A stretch of 19,702 nucleotides of DNA, from assembly GCA_002491945.1 (NCBI GenBank), contig DKWX01000010.1, positions 10,120 through 29,821 on the forward strand, given 5' to 3'. Source of the DNA: Porphyromonadaceae bacterium UBA7141. Lineage in GTDB: Bacteria; Bacteroidota; Bacteroidia; Bacteroidales; Muribaculaceae. The translations under genes and the position numbers were made by a program. The first letter of the stretch is position 1, and each line of letters begins with the position of its first letter. Shown in pieces: positions 1-7,755 of this stretch. The notes under the pieces were generated by a model. The model ran no database searches and had not been told where the DNA came from. It worked only from the letters and a program-made list of their open reading frames with translations.

Positions 1-19
1 TTAAATTTGAACACTTACT
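1..19 (+). repeat. Intergenic repeat, copy 1
   Basis: The window opens exactly on TTAAATTTGAACACTTACT. The same 19-mer recurs without mismatch on the minus strand at 1195-1213, and with changes at 1360-1378 and 19662-19680. It contains TAAATTTG, an exact match to the Bacteroidetes -7 box TAnnTTTG, and points toward the gene at 98. With the minus copy at 1195-1213 it brackets the two small envelope genes. Sequence to its left is not visible, so the element may be longer. Its function is unknown. Confidence 0.7.
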
Positions 20-34
20 TATTATATTCGACTG

Positions 35-63
35 GAATCCGCGTTAAACTTTCGTGCGGATTC
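35..63 (+). other. Stem-loop upstream of the first gene
   Basis: An 8-bp perfect inverted repeat (GAATCCGC at 35-42, GCGGATTC at 56-63) encloses a 13-nt loop. No T-tract follows, so it is a poor intrinsic terminator. It could be a leader hairpin of the gene at 98 or the end of an upstream transcript. Confidence 0.4.
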
Positions 64-97
64 TGTGTCAAACCGATATACTTAAAGATAACACAAT

Positions 98-562
98 ATG
101 CGTAAGGAAGATAAACTCTTGGAAAAATACGGTCGGCAGACTGGTATGACCGTCCCGGAGGGATATTTCGAGACATTTTCCAAGCAGATGATGGAGAGGC
201 TGCCGGCCTATCCGGAGCCCCCTCGTCCGAAGAAACTTACCGGATGGCAGCGCGTAAAGCCTTATGTATACATGGCCGCGATGTTTGCCGGTATATGGTG
301 CATGATGAAAATGTTTCACGTAGCCTCACAGAATGCAGCCGCCGTACAGCTTGACAATCCGCCGGAGAATATAGTGCTCGCTATGCAGGATGCCAATACT
401 TACGATTATATCTGCACGATGCCCGATGATATTTCGGACTTCGAGGTTGAGACCGACCTCAGTCAGTCATACGACAATATCGAGGAGTTTGCCGCAGATT
501 TCGATTATCAGCTAAAACCGGAGTACGCCTCGCTTGAAATCCCGGCAACCGCACACACCTGA
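98..562 (+). CDS. Single-pass membrane protein of a sigma-factor-associated type
   Basis: A 154-residue protein of unknown function. Residues 1-48 are charged and presumably cytoplasmic and carry VPEGYFETF. Residues about 50-70 form one hydrophobic segment (starting near VKPYVYMAAM), and the rest is acidic and presumably periplasmic. From general knowledge, short Bacteroidetes proteins with an N-terminal 'PEGYF' motif and one membrane helix often lie directly behind an ECF sigma factor gene and ahead of a Spy-like periplasmic protein; the second half of that arrangement is present here. An anti-sigma or signalling role is therefore possible, but I see no zinc-binding HxxxCxxC motif of the classical anti-sigma family. 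The start at 98 is the first ATG of the frame. The next gene begins 74 nt downstream on the same strand, so co-transcription is likely. Confidence 0.75.
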   Translation: MRKEDKLLEKYGRQTGMTVPEGYFETFSKQMMERLPAYPEPPRPKKLTGWQRVKPYVYMAAMFAGIWCMMKMFHVASQNAAAVQLDNPPENIVLAMQDANTYDYICTMPDDISDFEVETDLSQSYDNIEEFAADFDYQLKPEYASLEIPATAHT

Positions 563-582
563 TTTTTGTTTATTATCTTGTA

Positions 583-607
583 GAGGGACTGAATTAATCA
601 GCCCCTC
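583..607 (+). other. Intercistronic stem-loop
   Basis: Two 10-nt arms (583-592 and 598-607) pair with a single A-C mismatch around a 5-nt loop, in the gap between the two small envelope genes. No T-tract follows. It may separate expression of the two genes by processing or weak attenuation rather than terminate transcription. Confidence 0.4.
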
Positions 608-636
608 CACATTCATTCACAGGTAATCCACCAGCC

Positions 637-1140
637 ATGAAGAAGTTTTTTTTATTATTTGCAGCTTTATTGATTGCGGCTATTACCGCAAATGCCCAAT
701 GTCCGAAGGATAAGCCCGATCCTAAGATGCTTAAGGAAATCCAGGAGTATAAAATCAAGTTCCTGGCACAGGAAATGGAGTTGAAGGCCGACCAGATGGA
801 GCAGTTTGCGGCACTGTATCAGAAAATGAGTGCCGAGAAGCATGCCAATTTCGAACGTATGCGTTCTCTCGAAGCCAAACTGCGAAGCGAACCCTCTGAG
901 GCCGACTATAAGGCTGCCACCGAGGCTATGGCTGACATCCGCGTAAAGGATGCCGAACTGGAAAAACGCTATGATGCTGAATTCGGTAAATTCCTGTCAT
1001 CTAAACAGATCTATAAGATGAAGGAAGGGGAAGAAAAGTTCCGCAGAAAGATGATGGATATGCACCATAAGCGGAAACAGAAGAAAAACAAGCATCCCAA
1101 GTCTAAAGGTGCCAAAGCCAGCGGCAACAACGGCAAGTAG
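637..1140 (+). CDS. Spy/CpxP-like periplasmic protein
   Basis: A 167-residue exported protein. Residues 1-20 are a clear signal peptide (MKKFFLLFAALLIAAITANA, then Gln). The mature part is almost entirely charged alpha-helix. FLAQEMELKADQMEQF near residue 43 resembles the helix carrying the LTxxQ motif in Spy/CpxP-type proteins, and LSSKQIYKM near residue 125 looks like a second such element. The last 30 or so residues are very basic (runs of Lys, Arg, His). Spy/CpxP relatives act as ATP-independent periplasmic chaperones or envelope-stress/metal sensors; that role here is inferred from shape and weak motif similarity. It follows the membrane protein at 98 by 74 nt and is probably in its operon. 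A weak 6-bp hairpin with a TCTC loop (1178-1193) lies downstream and may end the transcript. Confidence 0.75.
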   Translation: MKKFFLLFAALLIAAITANAQCPKDKPDPKMLKEIQEYKIKFLAQEMELKADQMEQFAALYQKMSAEKHANFERMRSLEAKLRSEPSEADYKAATEAMADIRVKDAELEKRYDAEFGKFLSSKQIYKMKEGEEKFRRKMMDMHHKRKQKKNKHPKSKGAKASGNNGK

Positions 1141-1194
1141 CCGCAACCCCGAAGCCTGACAACATCAACGGCTATTTAAGACATCTCTGTCTTT

Positions 1195-1213
1195 AGTAAG
1201 TGTTCAAATTTAA
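1195..1213 (-). repeat. Intergenic repeat, copy 2 (inverted)
   Basis: The reverse complement is identical to the 19-mer at 1-19. The minus strand reads TTAAATTTGAACACTTACT, so its TAAATTTG box points back toward the small periplasmic gene ending at 1140. Upstream on the minus strand it also resembles the longer element (ATTG, then TAT three to four bases before the core). It begins directly after the weak hairpin at 1178-1193. Confidence 0.75.
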
Positions 1214-1337
1214 CCGATAGCAATCGACAGGAAATCTTTTATCCAATCTGCGGCTCTTTTTTTACCGCTTCCGGCCTGTCGCTCAGTCGAATATGTCTGT
1301 ATTCTCCTTCACTCCGCACCGGAATCGACTAAAAAAA

Positions 1338-1378
1338 ACAAACCTGCATATTGTATAAATTAAATTTGAACATTTATG
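1338..1378 (+). repeat. 41-nt intergenic element with repeat copy 3
   Basis: The right part, 1360-1378, is a diverged copy of the 19-mer: the first 13 bases TTAAATTTGAACA are identical and three of the last six differ. The left part includes GCATATTGTATAAATT at 1346-1361. The whole 41 nt matches the reverse complement of 19662-19702 at 35 of 41 positions by eye. TAAATTTG at 1361-1368 is the best -7-type box upstream of the alpha-2-macroglobulin gene and points toward it, but no TTTG stands at the usual -33 distance. It would give a leader of roughly 190 nt containing the structured block at 1399-1524. Confidence 0.7.
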
Positions 1379-1398
1379 TATCAAAATAATCATTCCGA

Positions 1399-1524
1399 AG
1401 CCAAGTAGCAGCAAACAAGGGTCCGGCCAATAGATTGCAGCCTTATCGGTCGCCACAAGCATATTTTATTGGTCCGGATTTCAGATCCACATGCATCGTT
1501 TTTGTTGTTAGACGCTACTTGGCT
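1399..1524. other. Nested imperfect inverted-repeat block
   Basis: Outer arms AGCCAAGTAGC (1399-1409) and GCTACTTGGCT (1514-1524) are perfect reverse complements. Inside them TCCGGCCAATA (from 1422) pairs with TATTGGTCCGGA (about 1467-1478) with one extra base. The arms differ in length, so pairing is interrupted. It could be a structured leader of the large gene's mRNA, a small RNA or a decayed inverted-repeat element. Confidence 0.5.
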
Positions 1525-1563
1525 ATTTGATATTCCGGCGACTTGAAACCGAACTCCACACCT

Positions 1564-4500
1564 ATGAGAAGACCCCATATCACAACAACGGGAATATTCG
1601 CTCTTTTCCTGATTTATTTTTCCACCATCTCCGCTTTCCATGCGTCTGCCGATGACTCGATCAGGCATATCGACAACCCCGTGACACATAATGCGGACAT
1701 ACAACCGGCCCGATCACCTATGCCTAAACGTATGACTCTTTCTGATGTGCGACAACGCGACGACCTTGCGAAGGCTGCCGACAAGATGCTCTCTACTCCG
1801 GATTTTGCTTTCCCGGCTACGGTGGCATCCAATGCACATAAAATCTATGACGATGCTCTTGAGGCTCGCCTCCCGGTCACTGCGTTGCGGGCAGCAATGC
1901 AGTGGAATGTGGCTGAATCTCTGATTACCCCCGACAGTATCTCTGCCGGGCTGCAGCTATACGATCGGCTTGAGCAACGCCTTTCTCAGCCTTATGCGGC
2001 GCTGGCGGCGTTGCTCAAGGCCCGGCTGCTGAGCAATACCTACCTCAGCCGACGATATATCTACGACCAACGGACTCTGGATGACGACGATGCCTCGGCC
2101 AACGAACCTATGCTTTGGAGCGGCAATCGATTCAGAAATGAAATCACAGCTCTGGCTCAATCGGCGATGCGCCAGAAGTCGCTGCTTGAAATGATGCCTC
2201 TTAAGGATATCGCTCCGCTGCTAAGTGACACTAAAGAGGGGGAACTGGCCGGAATGACTGCATTCGATTTCGTATGCTATCAGGTGGCTGAACTCCTTAT
2301 CCCCATACGGCAGTCTGGAACCCGCCAGAACAATGCTGCGATTCCTTTTATCAATCCCAATGACTCGTCGGATGTCGCTCCGGATGCCAACGCGCCCCTT
2401 GACCGTCAGAACATTTCGCCTGTCGGAGTAATCGACACTCTTATAAGCGCCAATCTTCTTCGCGGCAAAACCGCGGCAGGCGCACTGCTCACGGCTCGGC
2501 TCAAACGGCTGCAGCTACTCGACTCGCCGGCTGAACGTTCGGAATATATTGGACGTCTGTTGGAATGGTACCCACAACCGTCTCCCGAACGGCCGACGGT
2601 CGTGGCCACTCTGCTCTATTTCGGAGTTTTACCGATGGGTACTCCGAAAGAGAAAAGCGCCTCCTACAATATTGTGCAGAATACGGTTGATGCCTACCCC
2701 GCAGCCGCTCTGTCGTGTTATCTTAAGGAATCGCTTGAATCGATGCGGCGCCCTTACATAGAAATCAGCAACGACGGCCAGTTACTTCCCGGACGTCCAA
2801 CCTCGATTGCCTGCAGAATCAGTAATACCCGCGATTGCTATATTCTGCTGGTGCCTATGGAGGCTTCAATGATGCACGGTCAGTCCAGATTGCAAAAACA
2901 GATTGCCGGACGTTCTTCCACCGTGTTGAAACATATCACATCGAATGCCTCGTATCCTTTCGAACTGAACGATTCCATCTCAATTCCACCTCTCGAACCG
3001 GGTTATTACGCAATAGTCCCGTCGGCCTCAAAGACTTTGGCCGGACGCTATGCGACTCTCGATAATCAGGAACTGGATATCATCAACGTTTCCGGAATAT
3101 CTGTATTTACCACCGGATGCACCGACTCTTCAATGTCTAAACCCGGTAATAAGGCAAAGGTCAGACAGGGCTACCTTTATGTCACCGATGCCTGCACCGG
3201 CGCTCCGGTCAAGGGGGCAAAGGTAGGCTTCTTCGATCGTTTCCGACAGAACACTCCTGTCGGGGCCGAGCTCTTCACTGATGCCGACGGCAAGGTTCCG
3301 CTCAATCTCTCGCAGGCAAGGGTATCAGTAAGCTACGGTAAGTCAAATCTGGTCAAGGATTATTATCTGAATCAGGAGAATATGGCACAGCCACGTCGGT
3401 ATGTGGCCGATATCCTGACTGACCTCGCCCTATATCATCCGGGTGATTCGCTTCGGTATGTGACTGTTGTGGCACGCAATAATGACAATATCCTGTCTCC
3501 GGCCAGCTCCGTGAAAGTGAATGTATCTTTATGCGACGCCAATGGCAAGGAGGTGGCCGTCGACTGTCTGGATACTGATAATTCAGGACGTGCCTCGGGT
3601 TCATTCCGAATCCCTTCGGATGGCATGACCGGATCTTTCCGTCTGTCGGCAAAGCTTGCGGCCGATTCCGTCAACAAGGATTCGGATGCTGCCTGCATTC
3701 TCGGGACGCAGTGGGTGGAAGTGGCTGATTACAAAGCTCCGACTTTCCGCATAACCCTCGATAAAACCGAACTTAAAGGTAATCAGGCCCACATCTCGGG
3801 CAATGTGCTCACTTATGCGGGTATGCCGCTTGGAGATACCGAAATGACTCTGTCCATCCGGTTCAACCGACGCTGGTGGAGATTCATGTCTGATGACTCA
3901 TCGCTCCCCGACAGCTATTCCACCCACACTGTTACCGATGCCCGTGGAAGGTTTGCCGTGTCGTTAGGCATTTCCGACCTTTACGGCTCTCCCTATGAAA
4001 ACGGATATTTCGTCATCTCCGCCACTGCCACCGGCCCTGACGGCGAGACTGTCTCCGGGAACGGTTCTCCGTTTGCTATTGCCGAGGGGCTGCATCTCTC
4101 TCTCGATGATCTTACAACTGAAGTGACTGCCGACTCCATCACTATTCCTGTCAGTGTGGTCAATGCTGTCGGACAGCCGGCCGACTCCTCTTTACGCTAT
4201 CGCATCACTGACAATGCGGATGACGCGGTGATAGCCGAAGGCGAAGCCTCTGCCCCGGCCATTACAATTCCGGCAGCTCTCCTCCCTTCAGGTCAGTATA
4301 CGGTAATGGCAGCTCTTCCGGGCGCCCGGGGATTCAACGACACAGACCGACGCATGGATTCCGGTGAATTGCGAAACGACAGTATCGCTAAAATGACACT
4401 GACTCTATGGCGCCGTAATGACTCCCGTCCTCCCTCCCCCACTCCGCTGTGGATTCCACAACAACAAATCTACGCTACGGCCGGAAAATCATCGGTAGCC

Positions 4501-7500
4501 GTATCTTTAGGCAGCGCTTATCCGGATTCCCGTATATTCTACCAGACTGCCGACTGCGACTCTGTGATTGCCTGCGGATGGATTGATGCGTCCGACAAGA
4601 ATGTGACTCTCGATGTGCCGGCTCCGGGTGCGGGCAATGAAATGGAGGTGACTTTCCGTGCTGAACATGACCTCGACGCGCGGATCGCTGCCATAAAAAT
4701 ACTTCCCGCAGAGCGCAAGAACCGGCTGCGATTCATCACCGATACATTCCGCGACCGAATATCTCCGCTCTCGCAGGAATCATGGCGATTCCGCATGGTT
4801 TGCATCACTCCGGCCGACACTCTGTTGTCAGGCCATTCGGCTGTGATGGCTGTCCTGTCGAATGCCGCGCTCAATGCAATCACGCCGTTCAACTGGAGCA
4901 TCAATCCGTCACGGGTGCTTTCTTACCCGGTGAAGGGCAATATCCGGACGACATCGGACACATACTATAACTGGTACAATGGCCTGAGAGGATTCCTGAA
5001 ATATGAGCGCAACCGCTGCAGATTCAGCTTTCCGCAGATTCCCGAATGGAATTTCTGGGACCAGTCCGACAGACCACACAATCTGCGCACAGTGATGATA
5101 AGAGGCAGCTACAATAAGTCTTCAGCGCCTACAAGGGGCGCCTCATTAGATAATATGTCGGTAAAAGAATGCTACGATGATTCATGTGCCGAAGGGTTCG
5201 GCGGCGTTATGGAGCGGGCGGTGATGACGGGGGCCACTGATTCCGGAATTCAGCAAGCTGATATGGATGACAGCTCTGTGACGTCGGTCCCTCTGCGCGA
5301 CACCTCTTGCCCGCTGGCTTTCTTCAGACCTCTGCTATATACCGATGCCGACGGCATGGTGGAAATCTCATTTGATGTGCCTGATTTCAACACCACATGG
5401 AGTCTGCAGCTCATTGGCTACGACAAGCATATGCTCACGACTTCACTACAGCAGGAATGTGTGGCATCAAAACCTGTGATGATTTCCACTAATATGCCCC
5501 GCTTCCTGCTCACCGGCGACAAGACGGCAGTGGCTGCCACGATGTTCAATAATTCGGATGAGTCTATGGCGCTGTCCGGGACAATTGAGATTTTCGACAT
5601 CAATACGGGCAAGGTTCTTGCACGCGGAGAGTCCTCCGGCATTGATGTGGCTCCCGCCGCCAACGCTCCGGTAAGCGTATGTTTCGATGTGCCGTCGGAG
5701 TGTCAGGCGTTAGGGGTGAGAGCCATGGTAAGATGTGAGGCAGGCTCTGATGGCGAACAGCAGATGATTCAGGTGCTCCCCTCTTCACAACCCGTCGCGG
5801 AAGCCACTTCATTCTATCTTCTCCCCTCTGAGAAGACTCTGACCGTCGACCTCCCGAAAATGGGGAAAGACGACAAGGTGACCCTTAATTATTGTGCCAA
5901 TCCGGCATGGTATGTACTCACTTCCCTGTCGGGGCTGATTGAGGCTGATTCGGAATCCACTCTCTCCAATCTCAATGCGCTGTACGCCTCAAGCGTGGCC
6001 TCCGGAATTATGCGGCGCTACCCCTCACTGCGTGATGCCCTTGAATCTCTATTCGCATCCGACGATAAAAGCTCTCTTCTCACATCTCCTCTTGAGAAAA
6101 ACGCGAACCTTAAGATTGCTTCGCTTAACGCCACTCCGTGGGTCAACAATGCTGAATCGGAGACGACACGCATGCACTCTTTGTCTTCGCTTGCCGACAC
6201 AAAGCGTGCGGCAGATATTATCGCTGCGTCAGTGTCGAAGCTTAAGAAAAACCAGAAGAGTGACGGCGGATTCGCCTGGATGCCTCAGATGGAGTCGTCG
6301 CTATGGATTTCGCTCAATGTAATCGATTGTGCCGCACGCATCTCTGAAAGCGGTTATCTTCCTGAAGATTCACGATGGACTGATATGCTGAAGAGTACTC
6401 TTGCTTATACAGATGCTGAAATCGGCAATGAGTATCACCGCACGGTGACGGAGTATAAATCAAAGTATCCGCTTGAATCAGAAGTGGCGTATTTCCTCAA
6501 CCGCGGCATTCTCGGCGCATCGGCGCCAAAGGGATGGCTGAAAGATATGCATGCCGACATGAAGAAGCGTCTGCCTCATGAATGGCGCGACCTGTCGATT
6601 GCCGACAAGGCTGCGGCTGCACGTCTGCTGGCACGCACCGGCGATGCCCCGCTGGCACGTGAGATTCTCGCATCCGTGCGTGAATTCGCTTCTTATAAGT
6701 CCGACAAGGGTATGTGGTTTGACAATCTTAAGGAGGACTATGGCGCAATGCCGCCAAAAGTGGTGACGGCCGACTGTCTGACTGCTTTCAATGAGGTGAT
6801 GCCCGGTGATTCGGCCATCACTGAGATGTGCCGATATCTCGTGCTCTCCCGTCAAGGAGAAGACTGGAATACAGCCATGACACCGGCTGCTGTGACAGCG
6901 ACTGTCAACGCTCTGCTGGCATGCGATCTCGGATGGACATCGATACAGACTCCTTCCTCGCCTCGCATCAGAATTGACGGACATGACCTGACACTGCCCT
7001 CCGGCGCGGAGGCGCTGACCGGAAATGTCTATCTTGATCTCTCGGCAAAGCAGGCTTCTGGCAAACGTCTTGAAATCTCACGCTCCGATGCAGTCCCGGC
7101 CTGGGGTGCGGTGCTGAGACAATATGTGGCTCCCGCTGCTTCGGTCTCGGCGCAGGCGATGCCGCAGCTTGGCGTCACCAAGCAGTTGCTCCCCATTGAG
7201 ATTGCTCAGGACGGTGAAAAGGCAATGACGGCATCCACAAAATTCCGCAAGGGTGAACTCATCCGGGTGACACTGACTCTGGTCAGCGACCGCGACCTCG
7301 ATTATGTGCTGGTCAATGACCGGAGAGGCGCGTTCATGCAGCCGGAATCGCAGCTTACGTCATATACACTGGAGAACGGATTGTGGATTCTGCGCGAAAC
7401 CCGCGACTCTGCAACCAACTTCTATATCACACATCTGCCTAAAGGGCAGTATATCATCTCTTACGATGTATATGCCGACCGCGACGGAGAGTACTCCACC

Positions 7501-7578
7501 GGCATTGCGACCGCACAGTCTCAGTATTATCCGATGATTACGGCCCATTCGGCAGGATGTGTCGTAAAGGTTAATTAA
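1564..7578 (+). CDS. Alpha-2-macroglobulin family protein, no thioester
   Basis: A 2,004-residue exported protein, intact along its length. The N-terminus has a signal peptide (basic start, hydrophobic core GIFALFLIYF, small residues about 20-28). I chose ATG at 1564; an in-frame TTG at 1543 would add seven polar residues. Macroglobulin-type beta domains are suggested by TDACTGAPVKGAKV (about 540) and by ALYHPGDS at 622-629, typical of the MG2 domain. A Ser/Asp/Gly-rich stretch at about 1180-1250 sits where the protease bait region lies in relatives, just before the A2M domain (PLAFFRPLLYTDADG from 1250). An alpha-helical domain follows (SDGGFAWMP near 1566). The C-terminus resembles the bacterial MG10 domain. 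Family members trap proteases attacking the envelope. The CxEQ thioester is absent; YCANPAW at 1443-1449 lies in the region just before the helical domain. No pbpC partner adjoins it, and lipid anchoring is not evident. Confidence 0.88.
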   Translation: MRRPHITTTGIFALFLIYFSTISAFHASADDSIRHIDNPVTHNADIQPARSPMPKRMTLSDVRQRDDLAKAADKMLSTPDFAFPATVASNAHKIYDDALEARLPVTALRAAMQWNVAESLITPDSISAGLQLYDRLEQRLSQPYAALAALLKARLLSNTYLSRRYIYDQRTLDDDDASANEPMLWSGNRFRNEITALAQSAMRQKSLLEMMPLKDIAPLLSDTKEGELAGMTAFDFVCYQVAELLIPIRQSGTRQNNAAIPFINPNDSSDVAPDANAPLDRQNISPVGVIDTLISANLLRGKTAAGALLTARLKRLQLLDSPAERSEYIGRLLEWYPQPSPERPTVVATLLYFGVLPMGTPKEKSASYNIVQNTVDAYPAAALSCYLKESLESMRRPYIEISNDGQLLPGRPTSIACRISNTRDCYILLVPMEASMMHGQSRLQKQIAGRSSTVLKHITSNASYPFELNDSISIPPLEPGYYAIVPSASKTLAGRYATLDNQELDIINVSGISVFTTGCTDSSMSKPGNKAKVRQGYLYVTDACTGAPVKGAKVGFFDRFRQNTPVGAELFTDADGKVPLNLSQARVSVSYGKSNLVKDYYLNQENMAQPRRYVADILTDLALYHPGDSLRYVTVVARNNDNILSPASSVKVNVSLCDANGKEVAVDCLDTDNSGRASGSFRIPSDGMTGSFRLSAKLAADSVNKDSDAACILGTQWVEVADYKAPTFRITLDKTELKGNQAHISGNVLTYAGMPLGDTEMTLSIRFNRRWWRFMSDDSSLPDSYSTHTVTDARGRFAVSLGISDLYGSPYENGYFVISATATGPDGETVSGNGSPFAIAEGLHLSLDDLTTEVTADSITIPVSVVNAVGQPADSSLRYRITDNADDAVIAEGEASAPAITIPAALLPSGQYTVMAALPGARGFNDTDRRMDSGELRNDSIAKMTLTLWRRNDSRPPSPTPLWIPQQQIYATAGKSSVAVSLGSAYPDSRIFYQTADCDSVIACGWIDASDKNVTLDVPAPGAGNEMEVTFRAEHDLDARIAAIKILPAERKNRLRFITDTFRDRISPLSQESWRFRMVCITPADTLLSGHSAVMAVLSNAALNAITPFNWSINPSRVLSYPVKGNIRTTSDTYYNWYNGLRGFLKYERNRCRFSFPQIPEWNFWDQSDRPHNLRTVMIRGSYNKSSAPTRGASLDNMSVKECYDDSCAEGFGGVMERAVMTGATDSGIQQADMDDSSVTSVPLRDTSCPLAFFRPLLYTDADGMVEISFDVPDFNTTWSLQLIGYDKHMLTTSLQQECVASKPVMISTNMPRFLLTGDKTAVAATMFNNSDESMALSGTIEIFDINTGKVLARGESSGIDVAPAANAPVSVCFDVPSECQALGVRAMVRCEAGSDGEQQMIQVLPSSQPVAEATSFYLLPSEKTLTVDLPKMGKDDKVTLNYCANPAWYVLTSLSGLIEADSESTLSNLNALYASSVASGIMRRYPSLRDALESLFASDDKSSLLTSPLEKNANLKIASLNATPWVNNAESETTRMHSLSSLADTKRAADIIAASVSKLKKNQKSDGGFAWMPQMESSLWISLNVIDCAARISESGYLPEDSRWTDMLKSTLAYTDAEIGNEYHRTVTEYKSKYPLESEVAYFLNRGILGASAPKGWLKDMHADMKKRLPHEWRDLSIADKAAAARLLARTGDAPLAREILASVREFASYKSDKGMWFDNLKEDYGAMPPKVVTADCLTAFNEVMPGDSAITEMCRYLVLSRQGEDWNTAMTPAAVTATVNALLACDLGWTSIQTPSSPRIRIDGHDLTLPSGAEALTGNVYLDLSAKQASGKRLEISRSDAVPAWGAVLRQYVAPAASVSAQAMPQLGVTKQLLPIEIAQDGEKAMTASTKFRKGELIRVTLTLVSDRDLDYVLVNDRRGAFMQPESQLTSYTLENGLWILRETRDSATNFYITHLPKGQYIISYDVYADRDGEYSTGIATAQSQYYPMITAHSAGCVVKVN

Positions 7579-7656
7579 GTCGCTGACAGCATCCTCTCTC
7601 ATCACGGCTGACTACTGCATAGCCGGTATATTTGCTGCATATATTCCGGTGCCATA

Positions 7657-7688
7657 TTTGCTGATTTGAAATTTTATTATTTACTTTG
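7657..7688 (+). promoter_or_regulatory. Possible promoter of the Omp28-type gene
   Basis: TTTG at 7657-7660, a 20-nt spacer and TTACTTTG at 7681-7688 match the Bacteroidetes promoter TTTG/TAnnTTTG with one mismatch in the -7 box. Transcription would start near 7695, inside the left arm of the following hairpin, which would then not form in this mRNA. A second near-match, TATATTTT just after 7735, has no -33 partner. Confidence 0.35.
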
Positions 7689-7689
7689 T

Positions 7690-7733
7690 GACTGGAGTCA
7701 TCGGAGCCTGTCGGCCTCAGTATGACTCCGGTC
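7690..7733 (+). terminator. Likely terminator of the alpha-2-macroglobulin gene
   Basis: Twelve-nt arms (7690-7701 and 7722-7733) pair fully with one G-U wobble around a 20-nt loop that can fold further (GAGCC with GGCCTC). An AT-rich tail with a run of four T follows. It lies 111 nt after the stop at 7578 and 23 nt before the next start at 7756. It could instead be a leader element of the next gene. Confidence 0.55.
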
Positions 7734-7755
7734 ATATATTTTATATCTAACCTTT

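Larger units (their letters stand above)
1141..1563. other. Gene-free region with repeats and nested inverted repeats
   Basis: About 420 nt with no convincing gene. In order it holds: a weak hairpin (1178-1193); repeat copy 2 (1195-1213); a nested hairpin with outer arms CGACAGG 1225-1231 and CCTGTCG 1275-1281 and inner arms GCGG 1250-1253 and CCGC 1265-1268; an 8-A run (1331-1338); the 41-nt element containing repeat copy 3 (1338-1378); and an inverted-repeat block (1399-1524) ahead of the large gene. The short minus-strand open frame across its right half runs into the large gene and has no recognisable product. Confidence 0.6.

Noticed and set aside
1..1213. An insertion sequence or composite transposon bounded by copies 1 and 2
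   Set aside because: The enclosed genes are an ordinary envelope pair with no transposase, and no target-site duplication can be read because the left flank is missing.
1390..1704. A minus-strand frame covering the structured intergenic block and the start of the large gene
   Set aside because: No recognisable product, and it overlaps the signal peptide region of a secure gene. I cannot fully exclude a decayed gene remnant.
6478..6984. A 168-codon minus-strand frame inside the alpha-2-macroglobulin gene
   Set aside because: Antisense shadow rich in Cys, His, Arg and Ser; no domain, signal or promoter.
7664..7688. A fifth copy of the repeat (GATTTGAAATTTTATT region)
   Set aside because: Only about seven bases (ATTTGAA) agree with the core, which is expected in AT-rich spacer DNA.
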